Positions 17,157 through 25,881 of a stretch of DNA of 64,000 nucleotides are shown here, one piece after another; the stretch's first letter is position 1; the number at the start of each line of letters is the position of its first letter. Made by a program: the position numbers and the translations under genes. The notes under the pieces are model-generated. The model was given only the letters and a program-made list of their open reading frames with translations, was not told the DNA's origin and searched no databases. The stretch covers positions 1-64,000 of the forward strand of contig NZ_CAJWCF010000001.1 in assembly GCF_913020055.1 (NCBI RefSeq). Direction: 5' to 3'. The DNA is from an uncultured Paraglaciecola sp. (GTDB lineage: Bacteria > Pseudomonadota > Gammaproteobacteria > Enterobacterales > Alteromonadaceae).

Positions 17157-20100
17157 TTATTCAACACCTACTACTGCTTCAGAGGTTGAGAAATTATAAG
17201 GAGACACCGCATTGTCTGTATCAAGCGAGTCACCATCAACATAAGACTCAAAGTCATCAGAGAATACTTCTGTTGTGCCCGCTGTATCAGAGTAAATTGC
17301 AAAGTTATCAACAGAAACTATACCCGTGGCTTCCCTTGTGCCTCCGTTATCACCAAACCGAATCGATACGTGAGTCAAGCCACCAATAGAACTGTTGTCT
17401 GGCGTAAAGCCATCAGTCGTCAAACGAACCCCGTCAATCTCAACTTTCACTAGTGGATTCACTTCTAAGTTACCGTCAGGATATTCCCAAGTCACCACAA
17501 CATTCATAAATTGGTCGAGAACAACCGTAGCGGCAGACGTATCAATGTCACTCGGACTACGCACACTAAAACTGTCATCTTTGATACGCAGGTCTAAAAT
17601 AGCACCATCATTATTGGTAGCCGAGTTAAACAGTGTAATGAAAGCGTCACCATTACCAAGATCGTCATCCAAACGTTTTATCGCGACTTCAAATCGACCT
17701 GCGGCTAAAGGACCACCGTCACCGAGGGCATAACGTAACTCACCCGTATCAGAGTCTAGTGTGTCAGTAATTGCTGCAAATTTATTACCATCTGTTCCAG
17801 GACCGCCCACAGAACCAATCGTTTCTATTGTCGCTTCCGATGTATTTGAGTGATATGGAGATGCCGCATTGTCAGTATCTAGTGACTCGCCATCAGCATA
17901 AGATTCAAAGTCATCAGAAAACACTTCCGTTGTGCCAGCGGTATCAGAGAAAATAATTAAGTCATCAATAGTAAACTTAGCAGTAGCGTCAGTTACGGCG
18001 CTATTCCCACCCAATCTAAACGATACGTGGGTGACACCACCAAATGAATTGTTATCAGGCGTAAACCCTTCAGCGTCAAAACTAACACCATCCACTTCAA
18101 CTGTTACTAAAGGATTAAGCGCAGTATCGCCACCTGGGTATTCCCAAGTAATCACTACATCCATGAACGTATCTAACACTACCGTAGCGGCAGAAGTATC
18201 AACATCACCTGGACTACGAACACCAAAACTGTCGTCTCTTATACGAAGGTCTAGAATTGCACCATCATTGTTTGTGTTTTCGTTAAACAATGTGATAAAT
18301 GCATCTGCACTGCCAAGTTCATCGTCAAGACGCTTGACCATTACTTCGGTTCTACCAGTAGCAAGAGGACTACCATCACCCAGTGCATAGCGCAATTCAC
18401 CAGTGTCTGAATCAAGCGTATCAACAATCACTGCTACATTGTTTGCACCGGTATTAACCACTACTGTACCTGTAATTGTGATTGACACTTCAGCTGTAGA
18501 GCCATCAAACGATTCAATCGTAAAGGTATCTGTTTCGCGCTCACCTACAACAAGTGCTGCAATAGTTGAGTTGTTGGTATCGAGGGTATAAGTCCAAGAA
18601 CCATCTTCCAAAATGTCTAGCGTACCGTATGTACCCGTTAAGGCTGACTGTAAAACAAAAGCTTCACCATCATCTGGGTCAAGCACACTTACTGCGCCTG
18701 TTGAGGTAGTTTCATTACTCGCAATAGCGCCTGTTAAACCAAAGAATACTGCTGGCGTAGGTTCAACCGAACCATCACCCACATCAAACACAACCACCTC
18801 AGAATAGACAGATTCACCGTAAAGGCTGTTATCTCCGTCTAAGGTTTCACCTTCATTATAACTTTCAAAGTCATCTGCAAATACACTTGCCGTACCAGCA
18901 GTATCTGAATACACCATAATGTTATCTACAAAGAAATTACCAAAAGGAATCGTTCTGTCGTTATCACCGAACCTGAATTGAACCCTTTGGATACCGTCAA
19001 CAAACCACTGGTCTAAGTTTTCAAAATCAGAATCTACTACTGCTGCAGTTGAGAAGGCACCACCGAAAAGCACTTCACCATCAAGAGTAATGGTTATTTG
19101 CTCAGAGGCGTCTAAATCCCATACAATTTCCACATTATAGAATTGTTCTTCGACGAATGGTGCAGTAAGCATGTCACCCGGGTAAGCGTCGCTATCTGTG
19201 TTTCGAACAAAGAATCTTGGCTCAATTGGATTGCCTTGAATACGCAAATCGACTAATGATTCACTCGAGCTACCTGAGGATCCATATAGGGTAATATAAG
19301 CGTCTTTAACGTTTCCATCACTTCCAAGCGAATTTTCTTTAGAGAAAGACGCACTTAGCTTACCTTGCCGTAAGTTATCTACGTCAATTCGTATCTCACC
19401 TGTATCACCACCTATGTCTGAAATTTTTACGACTTGTGTCAGTGCTGCAACACGAACTTCAATTTCAGCTGTAGTGCCATCGATTGATGTAATGGTCACT
19501 GAATCGTTGACCGAGTTTCCTAATTCAAGGCTCACAACAGCCTCGTTTGTTACGTCTACTGTGTATGACCAATTTCCGTCAGCAGCGATGCTAAAAGTAC
19601 CATAGTCGAGGGCTACATCAGTTTGAATAACAATAGCGTCTTCTTCAAAGTTTGGATCGGTAACCGCTACTGAGCTGGTTAATGGGCCGGTTGCAGTGTT
19701 TTGAATGGTACCGCTCAATACGCCTTCAATAATGGCAGCTACTGGATCATTGTTATAACCAACCGCCGCACCAATAGCGTCAAGCAAAGATTCATTTACA
19801 TCACCGGCGACTGCTGAAGTAGTTTGCAGGTTGGTTTGTGCCAACTCAAATGCATCCAAAATAGTATCCGTAAATGAACCATCCGCTAAATCTTCAGCGA
19901 TATCAGCGATCACTGTCGCTATATTCTTAGCTATATCATCAGCATTTAGCTGTGAGATAAGAGCTAGAGCAGAACCATATCTATCCGCATTTTCGGCACC
20001 ATCAGCCCCAAGAACATCAACACCTACTAAGGTAGGGAGCACTTCTGTTGTATCAAAGCGTATGCCAAATCTTAGATTGATCGCTTGTGCCTCGGTTGCG

Positions 20101-20807
20101 AAATTATTTAAATTTGCACCAGAAGCTTGCACTGCCATTTCAGTCAAGGGTGAAACAACATAGGATGGGCCTGGTGTTTCCGAATCACCTTCTACCACAT
20201 TCAATACAGCCCGCAACTCCGGTGCATCTAATGTGTCGCCAGTTGATTCATCGGTATAGGTTCCGCCAGTACAAGAAACTAAACCAACCCCCTCAAAATG
20301 AACATCGCTAAATATCATTGCGCCTGTTGTGTCTGACGTCGCACTTGCTTGCGCGGGAGCAGCTGCAGCGCCGCTATCATCGACCGCGAAAAGCTCACAG
20401 CTTGCACCGCTAACTGGCCTTTTCACTACATTGGCGGTAACGTCTAGTGTTGGGAGTACAACAGTTGTTGATGCACCAAGCCCTTGCATGAAACCAGCTT
20501 GGTCAGTATAAAACGCAGAGCCAGTTATAATTGAACCTTCGTCCGCTTCGGTAATAGTATAAGAAGTGCTGGTCGCAATATCCTCAGCTGTGCCGTTTGT
20601 ATTTTTTGACCATAAATAACTCACCGTTCTATCGACAATACCGTCAGGGTCGCTTAGCGATAAAGTTAATGTTACTCCAGCTAGAAAATCGCTACCCAAG
20701 ATTTCAATGGTTCCGTTACTATTACCTTCCAACTTACTAGTGTCATCGCTGCCACACCCAGATAAGGCTGTCACAACGACTATGGGTATTAGTGATTTCT
20801 TAAACAT
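17157..20807 (-). CDS. Large modular surface lipoprotein with VCBS repeats and three related beta-sandwich-like modules
   Basis: The 1216-residue protein has a lipoprotein signal with lipobox LSGC (Cys about 19) and AGGAG before ATG. In order: an Ig-like region (to about 110), a carboxypeptidase-regulatory-like region, a helical stretch (about 215-370), a VCBS-type repeat (about 375-455), module 1 (about 455-665), a second VCBS repeat (about 690-785), module 2 (about 790-985) and module 3 (about 1010-1210). Modules end in a shared DTAGT..VF.DDFESY..G..LD.DN signature. Modules 2 and 3 are 657 bp (219 residues) apart and nearly identical in places. Divergent from an alginate lyase, it is probably a surface glycan-binding protein (inference). 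No catalytic motif was recognised. Confidence 0.85.
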   Translation of the reverse strand: MFKKSLIPIVVVTALSGCGSDDTSKLEGNSNGTIEILGSDFLAGVTLTLSLSDPDGIVDRTVSYLWSKNTNGTAEDIATSTSYTITEADEGSIITGSAFYTDQAGFMQGLGASTTVVLPTLDVTANVVKRPVSGASCELFAVDDSGAAAAPAQASATSDTTGAMIFSDVHFEGVGLVSCTGGTYTDESTGDTLDAPELRAVLNVVEGDSETPGPSYVVSPLTEMAVQASGANLNNFATEAQAINLRFGIRFDTTEVLPTLVGVDVLGADGAENADRYGSALALISQLNADDIAKNIATVIADIAEDLADGSFTDTILDAFELAQTNLQTTSAVAGDVNESLLDAIGAAVGYNNDPVAAIIEGVLSGTIQNTATGPLTSSVAVTDPNFEEDAIVIQTDVALDYGTFSIAADGNWSYTVDVTNEAVVSLELGNSVNDSVTITSIDGTTAEIEVRVAALTQVVKISDIGGDTGEIRIDVDNLRQGKLSASFSKENSLGSDGNVKDAYITLYGSSGSSSESLVDLRIQGNPIEPRFFVRNTDSDAYPGDMLTAPFVEEQFYNVEIVWDLDASEQITITLDGEVLFGGAFSTAAVVDSDFENLDQWFVDGIQRVQFRFGDNDRTIPFGNFFVDNIMVYSDTAGTASVFADDFESYNEGETLDGDNSLYGESVYSEVVVFDVGDGSVEPTPAVFFGLTGAIASNETTSTGAVSVLDPDDGEAFVLQSALTGTYGTLDILEDGSWTYTLDTNNSTIAALVVGERETDTFTIESFDGSTAEVSITITGTVVVNTGANNVAVIVDTLDSDTGELRYALGDGSPLATGRTEVMVKRLDDELGSADAFITLFNENTNNDGAILDLRIRDDSFGVRSPGDVDTSAATVVLDTFMDVVITWEYPGGDTALNPLVTVEVDGVSFDAEGFTPDNNSFGGVTHVSFRLGGNSAVTDATAKFTIDDLIIFSDTAGTTEVFSDDFESYADGESLDTDNAASPYHSNTSEATIETIGSVGGPGTDGNKFAAITDTLDSDTGELRYALGDGGPLAAGRFEVAIKRLDDDLGNGDAFITLFNSATNNDGAILDLRIKDDSFSVRSPSDIDTSAATVVLDQFMNVVVTWEYPDGNLEVNPLVKVEIDGVRLTTDGFTPDNSSIGGLTHVSIRFGDNGGTREATGIVSVDNFAIYSDTAGTTEVFSDDFESYVDGDSLDTDNAVSPYNFSTSEAVVGVE

Positions 20808-20921
20808 GCTTTCAACTCCTGAAACTTTTACTTATAAAATGGTCTTAAATAGCAAACCAATCGGTAAATGTATCTATAATGCAAACCAAATTGGTATGGC
20901 AGAAAAGTAGTTTGTTAACTT

Positions 20922-20938
20922 TTTTGGTATTACCAATA
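20922..20938. promoter_or_regulatory. Candidate GntR/FadR-type operator upstream of the lipoprotein gene
   Basis: A perfect odd palindrome TTGGTATTACCAA lies at 20924-20936. It resembles hexuronate-regulator operators of the FadR subfamily (UxuR/ExuR, TTGGTATACCAA type). A second, half-conserved copy (AATTGGTATGGCA) lies at 20889-20901. The position, about 120 bp before the lipoprotein start, suits a repressor site. The regulator itself is not in the window. Confidence 0.5.
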
Positions 20939-21285
20939 TATTATTTAAAGCAAATTTAACTTTTAAAAAAACTGGTTGCCAGTATCGAAGGGCTCAGCAG
21001 CAAGGCTACTGACTAAATGCAAAACGCGATAACTATTAGGCTAATAACACTTTAAGCCTTGCAGTTTAATGTCACCAAAAACAAAATATTACCAATGCCC
21101 AGCAAATCCAACCTTTCTAATTGATTACAGGTCAGCTTAATAATTAAAGAGCAATTTTGACTCATCTAAGACACCGCAGTCCGGCGATCTCACTTATGAT
21201 TGGCAAACTTCCATGGTGGCAGTTGCTCAGTTTCTTGGTCGGCTTGGCAGAGTTGCTCTAGAAAATACATTACATAATTGAATGA

Positions 21286-21477
21286 CGTCAGGCATTTTTC
21301 TTTAGCGGTTTTGATGATGTGAAAGAGTATGGTGCTGGCTTATACATCTTTGGTTGTTTGCCTAAACAGCCAATTTTTGCGGCCAATTACGAAGAATTTA
21401 ACAACAAAGACTTAATCAACTTGTCAGTGGCTTTTAATGTGAACAAACAAATGATTTACATTATTAACAGGCGATAA
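21286..21477 (+). pseudogene. Remnant reading frame without a start, origin unknown
   Basis: The frame is open for 63 codons between TGA 21283 and TAA 21475 and reads FFFSGFDDVKEYGAGLYIFG, then CLPKQPIFAANYEEFNNKDL, to a plausible end. It has no ATG near the front. The amino-acid make-up is protein-like, not random AT-rich translation. I do not recognise the family. With the fragment just upstream in another frame it suggests a decayed gene once placed between the two alginate genes. Confidence 0.35.
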
Positions 21478-21529
21478 GCCTTGGTTGTTTTAAAAATGTT
21501 AATAAAATTAAAGGCTTGGAAACCTTCAC

Positions 21530-21546
21530 CAGTGTAATACCAATTT
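21530..21546. promoter_or_regulatory. Candidate half-conserved GntR-type operator upstream of the alginate lyase
   Basis: GTAATACCAATTT at 21534-21546 matches the right half of the palindrome at 20924 (in reverse orientation TTGGTAATACCAA), 10 of 13 positions. It lies about 140 bp before the lyase start. Alone it would be weak; its value comes from the better copy on the other side of the intergenic region. Confidence 0.35.
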
Positions 21547-21682
21547 CAATCGAAAACATAACCAATTAGAACTAAATTGAAAGAATTTGGTCTGAACTGC
21601 GTACTTTCGCAAAAAATCAAAAAAAGATAGTATTGCGTCAAACACTCATAATCCAATTTACCGTCCTAAAAGGTTCTAAACT

Positions 21683-22603
21683 ATGTTTTCAACATTACCA
21701 AGGTTGTTATTTAGTATCCTATTAAGCTTACATTGCCTAAGTACGGGCGCGAACCAGCTTAACCCTAAAGCAGCTCCTGGAATTAATTTCGATCTTCTCG
21801 ATTGGAATCTAACCGTGCCTACCGATGCTAATAACGATGGGAAAATCGACACCATACCGGAAGCGTTTCTCGCAAAAGGTTTTTCCTACGAACCCTATTT
21901 TTATACCGCTGCTGATGGTGGAATGGTTTTCACCTCCTTTGTAGAAGGTCCAAAAACCTCTAAAAACACAAAGTATACCCGCTCTGAACTACGCGAAATG
22001 TTAAGACGCGGAAATAATCGTATAAAGACTCAAGGCGTAAACAAAAATAACTGGGTGTTTAGTAGTGTTAGAGGCAAAGAACAAAGAAAAGCAGGTGGTG
22101 TAGATGGGCGTCTTGAAGCAACATTGGCGGTCAACAATGTCACCATTACAGGCAACCCTAAACAATTGGGTAGAGTGATTGTTGGGCAAATACATGCCAA
22201 AGACGATGAGCCCGCTAGAATTTATTACCGAAAGTTGCCCAACAATACCAAAGGTTCAATTTACTTAGCCCATGAGCCGCGTGGCGGTGATGATCAATAC
22301 TACGAATTTGTTGGCTCCCGAGCCAGTAATGCCAAAGACCCAGAAGATGGTGTCGCTCTTGATGAAAAATTCAGTTATGTCATCGACGTAAAGGGAGATA
22401 TTTTGACTGTGACATTAATCAGAGAAGGGAAAGACGACATTACTCATGTTGTAGATATGAAAGACAGTGGTTACCACAAAAGAGATCAATACATGTATTT
22501 TAAAGCCGGTGTCTACAATCAAAATAGTACGGGCCAGCCCGAAGATTACGCTCAAGCTACGTTTTACCGTTTAGTTAATACCCATAACGGTTACAACCAC
22601 TAA
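21683..22603 (+). CDS. Secreted alginate lyase, polysaccharide lyase family 7
   Basis: The 306-residue protein has a signal peptide (about residues 1-23) and one PL7 beta-jelly-roll domain. The three family motifs are present: YTRSELREM (R-S/T-E-L-R-E), VGQIHA (QIH with the catalytic His and Gln) and YFKAGVYNQ (the YFKxGxYxQ motif with catalytic Tyr). It cleaves alginate by beta-elimination. The QIH variant is usually linked with activity on guluronate-containing blocks. It has no carbohydrate-binding module, but the neighbouring lipoprotein could provide binding. It is probably exported to the periplasm or medium. Confidence 0.93.
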   Translation: MFSTLPRLLFSILLSLHCLSTGANQLNPKAAPGINFDLLDWNLTVPTDANNDGKIDTIPEAFLAKGFSYEPYFYTAADGGMVFTSFVEGPKTSKNTKYTRSELREMLRRGNNRIKTQGVNKNNWVFSSVRGKEQRKAGGVDGRLEATLAVNNVTITGNPKQLGRVIVGQIHAKDDEPARIYYRKLPNNTKGSIYLAHEPRGGDDQYYEFVGSRASNAKDPEDGVALDEKFSYVIDVKGDILTVTLIREGKDDITHVVDMKDSGYHKRDQYMYFKAGVYNQNSTGQPEDYAQATFYRLVNTHNGYNH

Positions 22604-22670
22604 ACTAAATATTGCTTAAACTTGCCGTTGAAAGTCATTTCAAAACTTTAACTTGCATTTCGTAAGATTA

Positions 22671-22709
22671 AATCTAGAATAAGTTTCAAATCGAAACTTA
22701 TTCTAGATT
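22671..22709. promoter_or_regulatory. Perfect 17-bp inverted repeat abutting the start codon of the DeoR-family gene
   Basis: Left arm 22671-22687 (AATCTAGAATAAGTTTC), loop AAATC, right arm 22693-22709; one base separates it from ATG 22711. There is no T-run, so it is not a typical terminator. It fits a dimeric regulator operator for autorepression, or an mRNA hairpin right at the start. No ribosome site is visible outside the stem. Confidence 0.7.
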
Positions 22710-22710
22710 A

Positions 22711-23490
22711 ATGCAAAAACGAAATACCCAACAAAGACGACGCGCTATAGTAGAACAACTGAATCGCTGTGGCGAAGTGGCGGTTGACGAGTTGTCTAAG
22801 TTGTTTTCCACTTCAGAAGTCACCATTCGCAAAGATTTTGCCGCACTTGAAAACAGTGGTTTATTACTCAGAAAATTTGGCGGAGCGATTTTACTGCCAA
22901 CTGGTTCCTCAGAGTTATCTAGTGAAAAAGTATCCATTCGCAAAAAGGCGATTGCAGCTATGGCTGCTTCTCTGATTAAAGACCACAATCGAATAATCAT
23001 AGACAGCGGCAGCACTACAGCAGCATTATTACCAGAGATAACCGCTAAGGCAGGACTGCTAGTGATGACTAATTCACTGCAAGTAGCCAATTATTTACTT
23101 GAGCAGGAAAATGAACACAAAGTATTAATGACTGGCGGTACATGGGATACTCAGTCCCATTCTTTCCAAGGAAAAATGGCCGAGTTTGTGCTCCAAGAAT
23201 ACAATTTTGATCAAGCATTTATAGGTGCTGCGGGATTAGATCCACAAAAAGGTACGACTACTTTCAATGAATTGACACAGCTGAGCCAAGTGATGGCAAA
23301 GGTATCAAATCAAGTAATTGTTATGGCGGAATCTGAAAAATTACAACGTAAGATACCAAATGTAGAGTTGCCATGGAGCGCAATTTCGGTTCTAGTAACC
23401 GATGATCAAATACCAGTAGATGTAAAACAACAAATTGAACAACATGGCGTAGACGTTATCTGTGCCAAAACAACAGAGATTGGAGCTTAA
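22711..23490 (+). CDS. DeoR/GlpR-family transcriptional regulator upstream of glmS
   Basis: The 259-residue protein has the DeoR N-terminal HTH ([20 protein letters not shown], then [17 protein letters not shown] with the recognition helix) and the C-terminal DeoRC sugar-phosphate sensor fold ([42 protein letters not shown]). Its stop is followed after one base by glmS, so they form an operon; a role as glucosamine-phosphate-responsive regulator of glmS is likely (inference from context). The start ATG immediately follows a 39-bp palindrome, with no clear ribosome site. Confidence 0.9.
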   Translation: MQKRNTQQRRRAIVEQLNRCGEVAVDELSKLFSTSEVTIRKDFAALENSGLLLRKFGGAILLPTGSSELSSEKVSIRKKAIAAMAASLIKDHNRIIIDSGSTTAALLPEITAKAGLLVMTNSLQVANYLLEQENEHKVLMTGGTWDTQSHSFQGKMAEFVLQEYNFDQAFIGAAGLDPQKGTTTFNELTQLSQVMAKVSNQVIVMAESEKLQRKIPNVELPWSAISVLVTDDQIPVDVKQQIEQHGVDVICAKTTEIGA

Positions 23491-23491
23491 T

Positions 23492-25324
23492 ATGTGTGGG
23501 ATTGTAGGGGCGATTGCCGAACGTAATGTAGTTGAAATATTGTTAGAGGGATTACGACGCTTAGAATATCGTGGATACGACTCTTCCGGGGTTGCCCTTT
23601 TAGATAACCAAGGTAATCTCACACGTACCAGAAGAATTGGCAAAGTAAAAGAGCTCGCAGAAGCGTTAAAAAATCAGCCTATTAAAGGTGCTACAGGCAT
23701 CGCCCATACACGCTGGGCAACACACGGTGGCGTAACTGAAGCCAATGCCCACCCACACTTTTCATCTGAACGTATTGCTGTAGTTCACAACGGCATTATC
23801 GAAAACTACCAAACATTACGCCAAGAACTGACTCAAGCCGGTTATGGTTTTAGCTCAGACACCGATACCGAAACCATTGCCCATCAGGTCCACTTAGAAC
23901 TAGATAAATGCGGAGATTTACTTAAAGCCGTACAAAACGCTGTGACTAAGTTTCACGGCGCATATGGCACAGTAATCATGGATAAAGATGATCCAGAACG
24001 TATTATTGTCGCGCGATCTGGTAGCCCATTAGTCATCGGTTTAGGCATAGGTGAAAACTTTATTGCCTCAGATCAAATGGCGTTGTTACCTGTTACCCGT
24101 CGTTTTATGTTTTTGGAAGAAGGTGATGTAGCCGAAATTTCCCGTACTAGCATTAAAGTTTATGACGAAACTGGCGCACCAGTAGAAAGGGAAGTTGTCG
24201 AGTCTGATGTTGAGCACGATGCCGGTGACAAAGGCGGTTATCGCCATTACATGCTAAAAGAAATCCACGAACAGCCAAGTGTTATCCGCAACACATTACA
24301 AGGCCGTTTAAGTGAAACCGGCATAAGCCCAAATATATTTGGCCATGGTGCAGACGAAATTTTAGCCGGTATCAAACATGTGCAAATAATCGCATGTGGC
24401 ACCAGCTACCATTCAGGTATGACCGCACGTTACTGGTTGGAACAATATGCCAATGTATCCTGTAACGTAGAAATTGCTTCAGAATTTCGTTACAGAAAAT
24501 CCTTTGTGCACCCCAACAGTTTAATCGTCACCATCTCACAATCCGGTGAAACAGCAGACACACTCGCCGCACTTAGGCTTGCCAAGCAGCAAGGTTACTC
24601 TGCCAGTTTAACTATCTGTAACGTACCTGGTTCATCATTAGTAAGAGAATCTGACTTAGCCTTTATGACCCTAGCCGGTGCAGAAATTGGTGTTGCCTCA
24701 ACTAAAGCATTCACCACTCAACTTACTGGATTTTTAATGTTGACCTTAGCCCTTGGTCAACACAATGACATGAGTCAAACAGACCACGACGATATTGTTA
24801 AAGCATTACATAGCTTACCGGCTAAGTTAGAAGAAACACTGCAGTTAACCGCAGGAATTAAAGAACTTGCGAAAGAGTTTGCCGATAAACATCACAGCTT
24901 ATTTTTAGGTAGAGGCGATCAGTACCCTATCGCCATGGAAGGAGCCTTAAAGCTCAAAGAAATTTCCTATATCCATGCTGAAGCCTATGCATCTGGTGAA
25001 CTTAAACACGGTCCATTGGCACTGATTGACGACGAAATGCCAGTCATAGTGGTTGCACCCAATAATGAATTGCTAGAAAAACTGAAATCAAACGTTGAAG
25101 AAGTACGCGCTCGTGGAGGCATTATGTATGTCTTCGCTGATAAAGATGCGCATTTTAAAAGTGACGACACGATGCGTGTTATTAATGTGCCTCATTGCGA
25201 AGCTGCGGTAGCGCCCATCGTCTATACCTTGCCCCTACAGTTACTGTCATATTACGTAGCAGTGATCAAAGGCACAGATGTTGATCAGCCTAGGAATTTG
25301 GCGAAAAGTGTGACTGTGGAATAG
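23492..25324 (+). CDS. glmS: Glutamine--fructose-6-phosphate aminotransferase (isomerizing)
   Basis: The 610-residue protein begins [10 protein letters not shown]; Cys2 becomes the N-terminal nucleophile of the glutaminase domain, which fixes the start at ATG 23492 (TTGGAG seven bases upstream) rather than an in-frame ATG ten codons earlier. The glutaminase domain spans about 1-230. Two SIS isomerase domains follow ([54 protein letters not shown] split here). It makes glucosamine-6-phosphate. Its 3' end is the classical attachment target of Tn7-like elements, and a Tn7-like end lies 24 bp beyond its stop. Confidence 0.97.
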   Translation: MCGIVGAIAERNVVEILLEGLRRLEYRGYDSSGVALLDNQGNLTRTRRIGKVKELAEALKNQPIKGATGIAHTRWATHGGVTEANAHPHFSSERIAVVHNGIIENYQTLRQELTQAGYGFSSDTDTETIAHQVHLELDKCGDLLKAVQNAVTKFHGAYGTVIMDKDDPERIIVARSGSPLVIGLGIGENFIASDQMALLPVTRRFMFLEEGDVAEISRTSIKVYDETGAPVEREVVESDVEHDAGDKGGYRHYMLKEIHEQPSVIRNTLQGRLSETGISPNIFGHGADEILAGIKHVQIIACGTSYHSGMTARYWLEQYANVSCNVEIASEFRYRKSFVHPNSLIVTISQSGETADTLAALRLAKQQGYSASLTICNVPGSSLVRESDLAFMTLAGAEIGVASTKAFTTQLTGFLMLTLALGQHNDMSQTDHDDIVKALHSLPAKLEETLQLTAGIKELAKEFADKHHSLFLGRGDQYPIAMEGALKLKEISYIHAEAYASGELKHGPLALIDDEMPVIVVAPNNELLEKLKSNVEEVRARGGIMYVFADKDAHFKSDDTMRVINVPHCEAAVAPIVYTLPLQLLSYYVAVIKGTDVDQPRNLAKSVTVE

Positions 25325-25348
25325 TCATTGGCGTATTAAAAACGTAGA

Positions 25349-25418
25349 TGTAAAGCGACAATAAAGTATCATACTAAACAATAAAGTATCATACTTTACA
25401 AAATAGTATCATACTATT
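25349..25418 (+). mobile_element. Right end of a Tn7-like transposon at the glmS attachment site
   Basis: The end begins TGTAAAGCGACAATAAAG 24 bp after the glmS stop, much like the TGTGGGCGGACAATAAAG end of Tn7 as I recall it. Three copies of the palindromic core AGTATCATACT follow at 25365, 25385 and 25405, spaced exactly 20 bp (two helix turns), in the place of the TnsB binding sites. tnsA starts just inside, as in Tn7. The five bases before TGT (GTAGA) would be the target duplication; no matching left end was found in the window. Confidence 0.88.
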
Positions 25419-25465
25419 AAGGCTTGAGTTATCCTGAAAAAAGTCAGAATAACTCGAGCCGTAAA

Positions 25466-25686
25466 ATGAAAGATTTTCTTGTTCCTGCCTCTAGAGTAAT
25501 TGTTGAATTAATAAAGCCGGCTATTATCAAACGTCTAACTATCGAAAAACGAGGGCAAGGCTCCGGTAAGTATTACAAGCCCTTTCTTACAGTTAGAGAT
25601 GTTCCTAGCAAAGGTAGAGTTCACAGACGACCCGCATTAACTCATGGCCGAATCGTTCACCTCTTATCAGATTTAGAGCTTGCATA
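25466..25686 (+). pseudogene. tnsA: 5' fragment of Tn7-like tnsA, truncated by the IS21 element
   Basis: From ATG 25466 about 73 codons match the N-terminal part of TnsA endonuclease (YYKPFLTVRDVPSKGRVHRR; THGRIVHLLSDLELAY). After LELAY the frame runs into the IS21 left end and stops at TGA 25700. The catalytic core (the later Asp, Gln and Lys) is absent, so it is inactive. tnsB, tnsC and tnsD are missing. The position next to the right end and the direction fit canonical Tn7 order. Confidence 0.85.
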
Positions 25687-25881
25687 TTCCGGCCCAACGT
25701 GAACACCTATTCCGGACGAACGTGAACACCTATTCTGTTTGATCGTGAACACTGAATCCGGCCCCAACGTGAACACTTTTCGGGTCATCACCGGAATGAG
25801 TGTTCACGTTCAAACGGAATGACTTTCCCTGCATTGATTTTGTAACTGCTAACCTATTTCCTTTTGTTTGAGGAGCAGGTT

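Larger units (their letters stand above)
20808..21682. other. 875-bp divergent intergenic region of the alginate locus
   Basis: It carries operator-like palindromes near the lipoprotein gene and near the lyase gene (listed separately), and in its middle about 300 bp of decayed coding sequence. Around 21190-21283 one frame reads TYDWQTSMVAVAQFLGRLG and then stops; from 21286 another frame is open (listed separately). No intact gene is present. Confidence 0.5.

Noticed and set aside
17186-20910. Long open frames on the plus strand opposite the large lipoprotein
   Set aside because: They are shadow frames of a repetitive, Thr/Ser/Asp-rich coding sequence; none has a ribosome site or protein-like domain.
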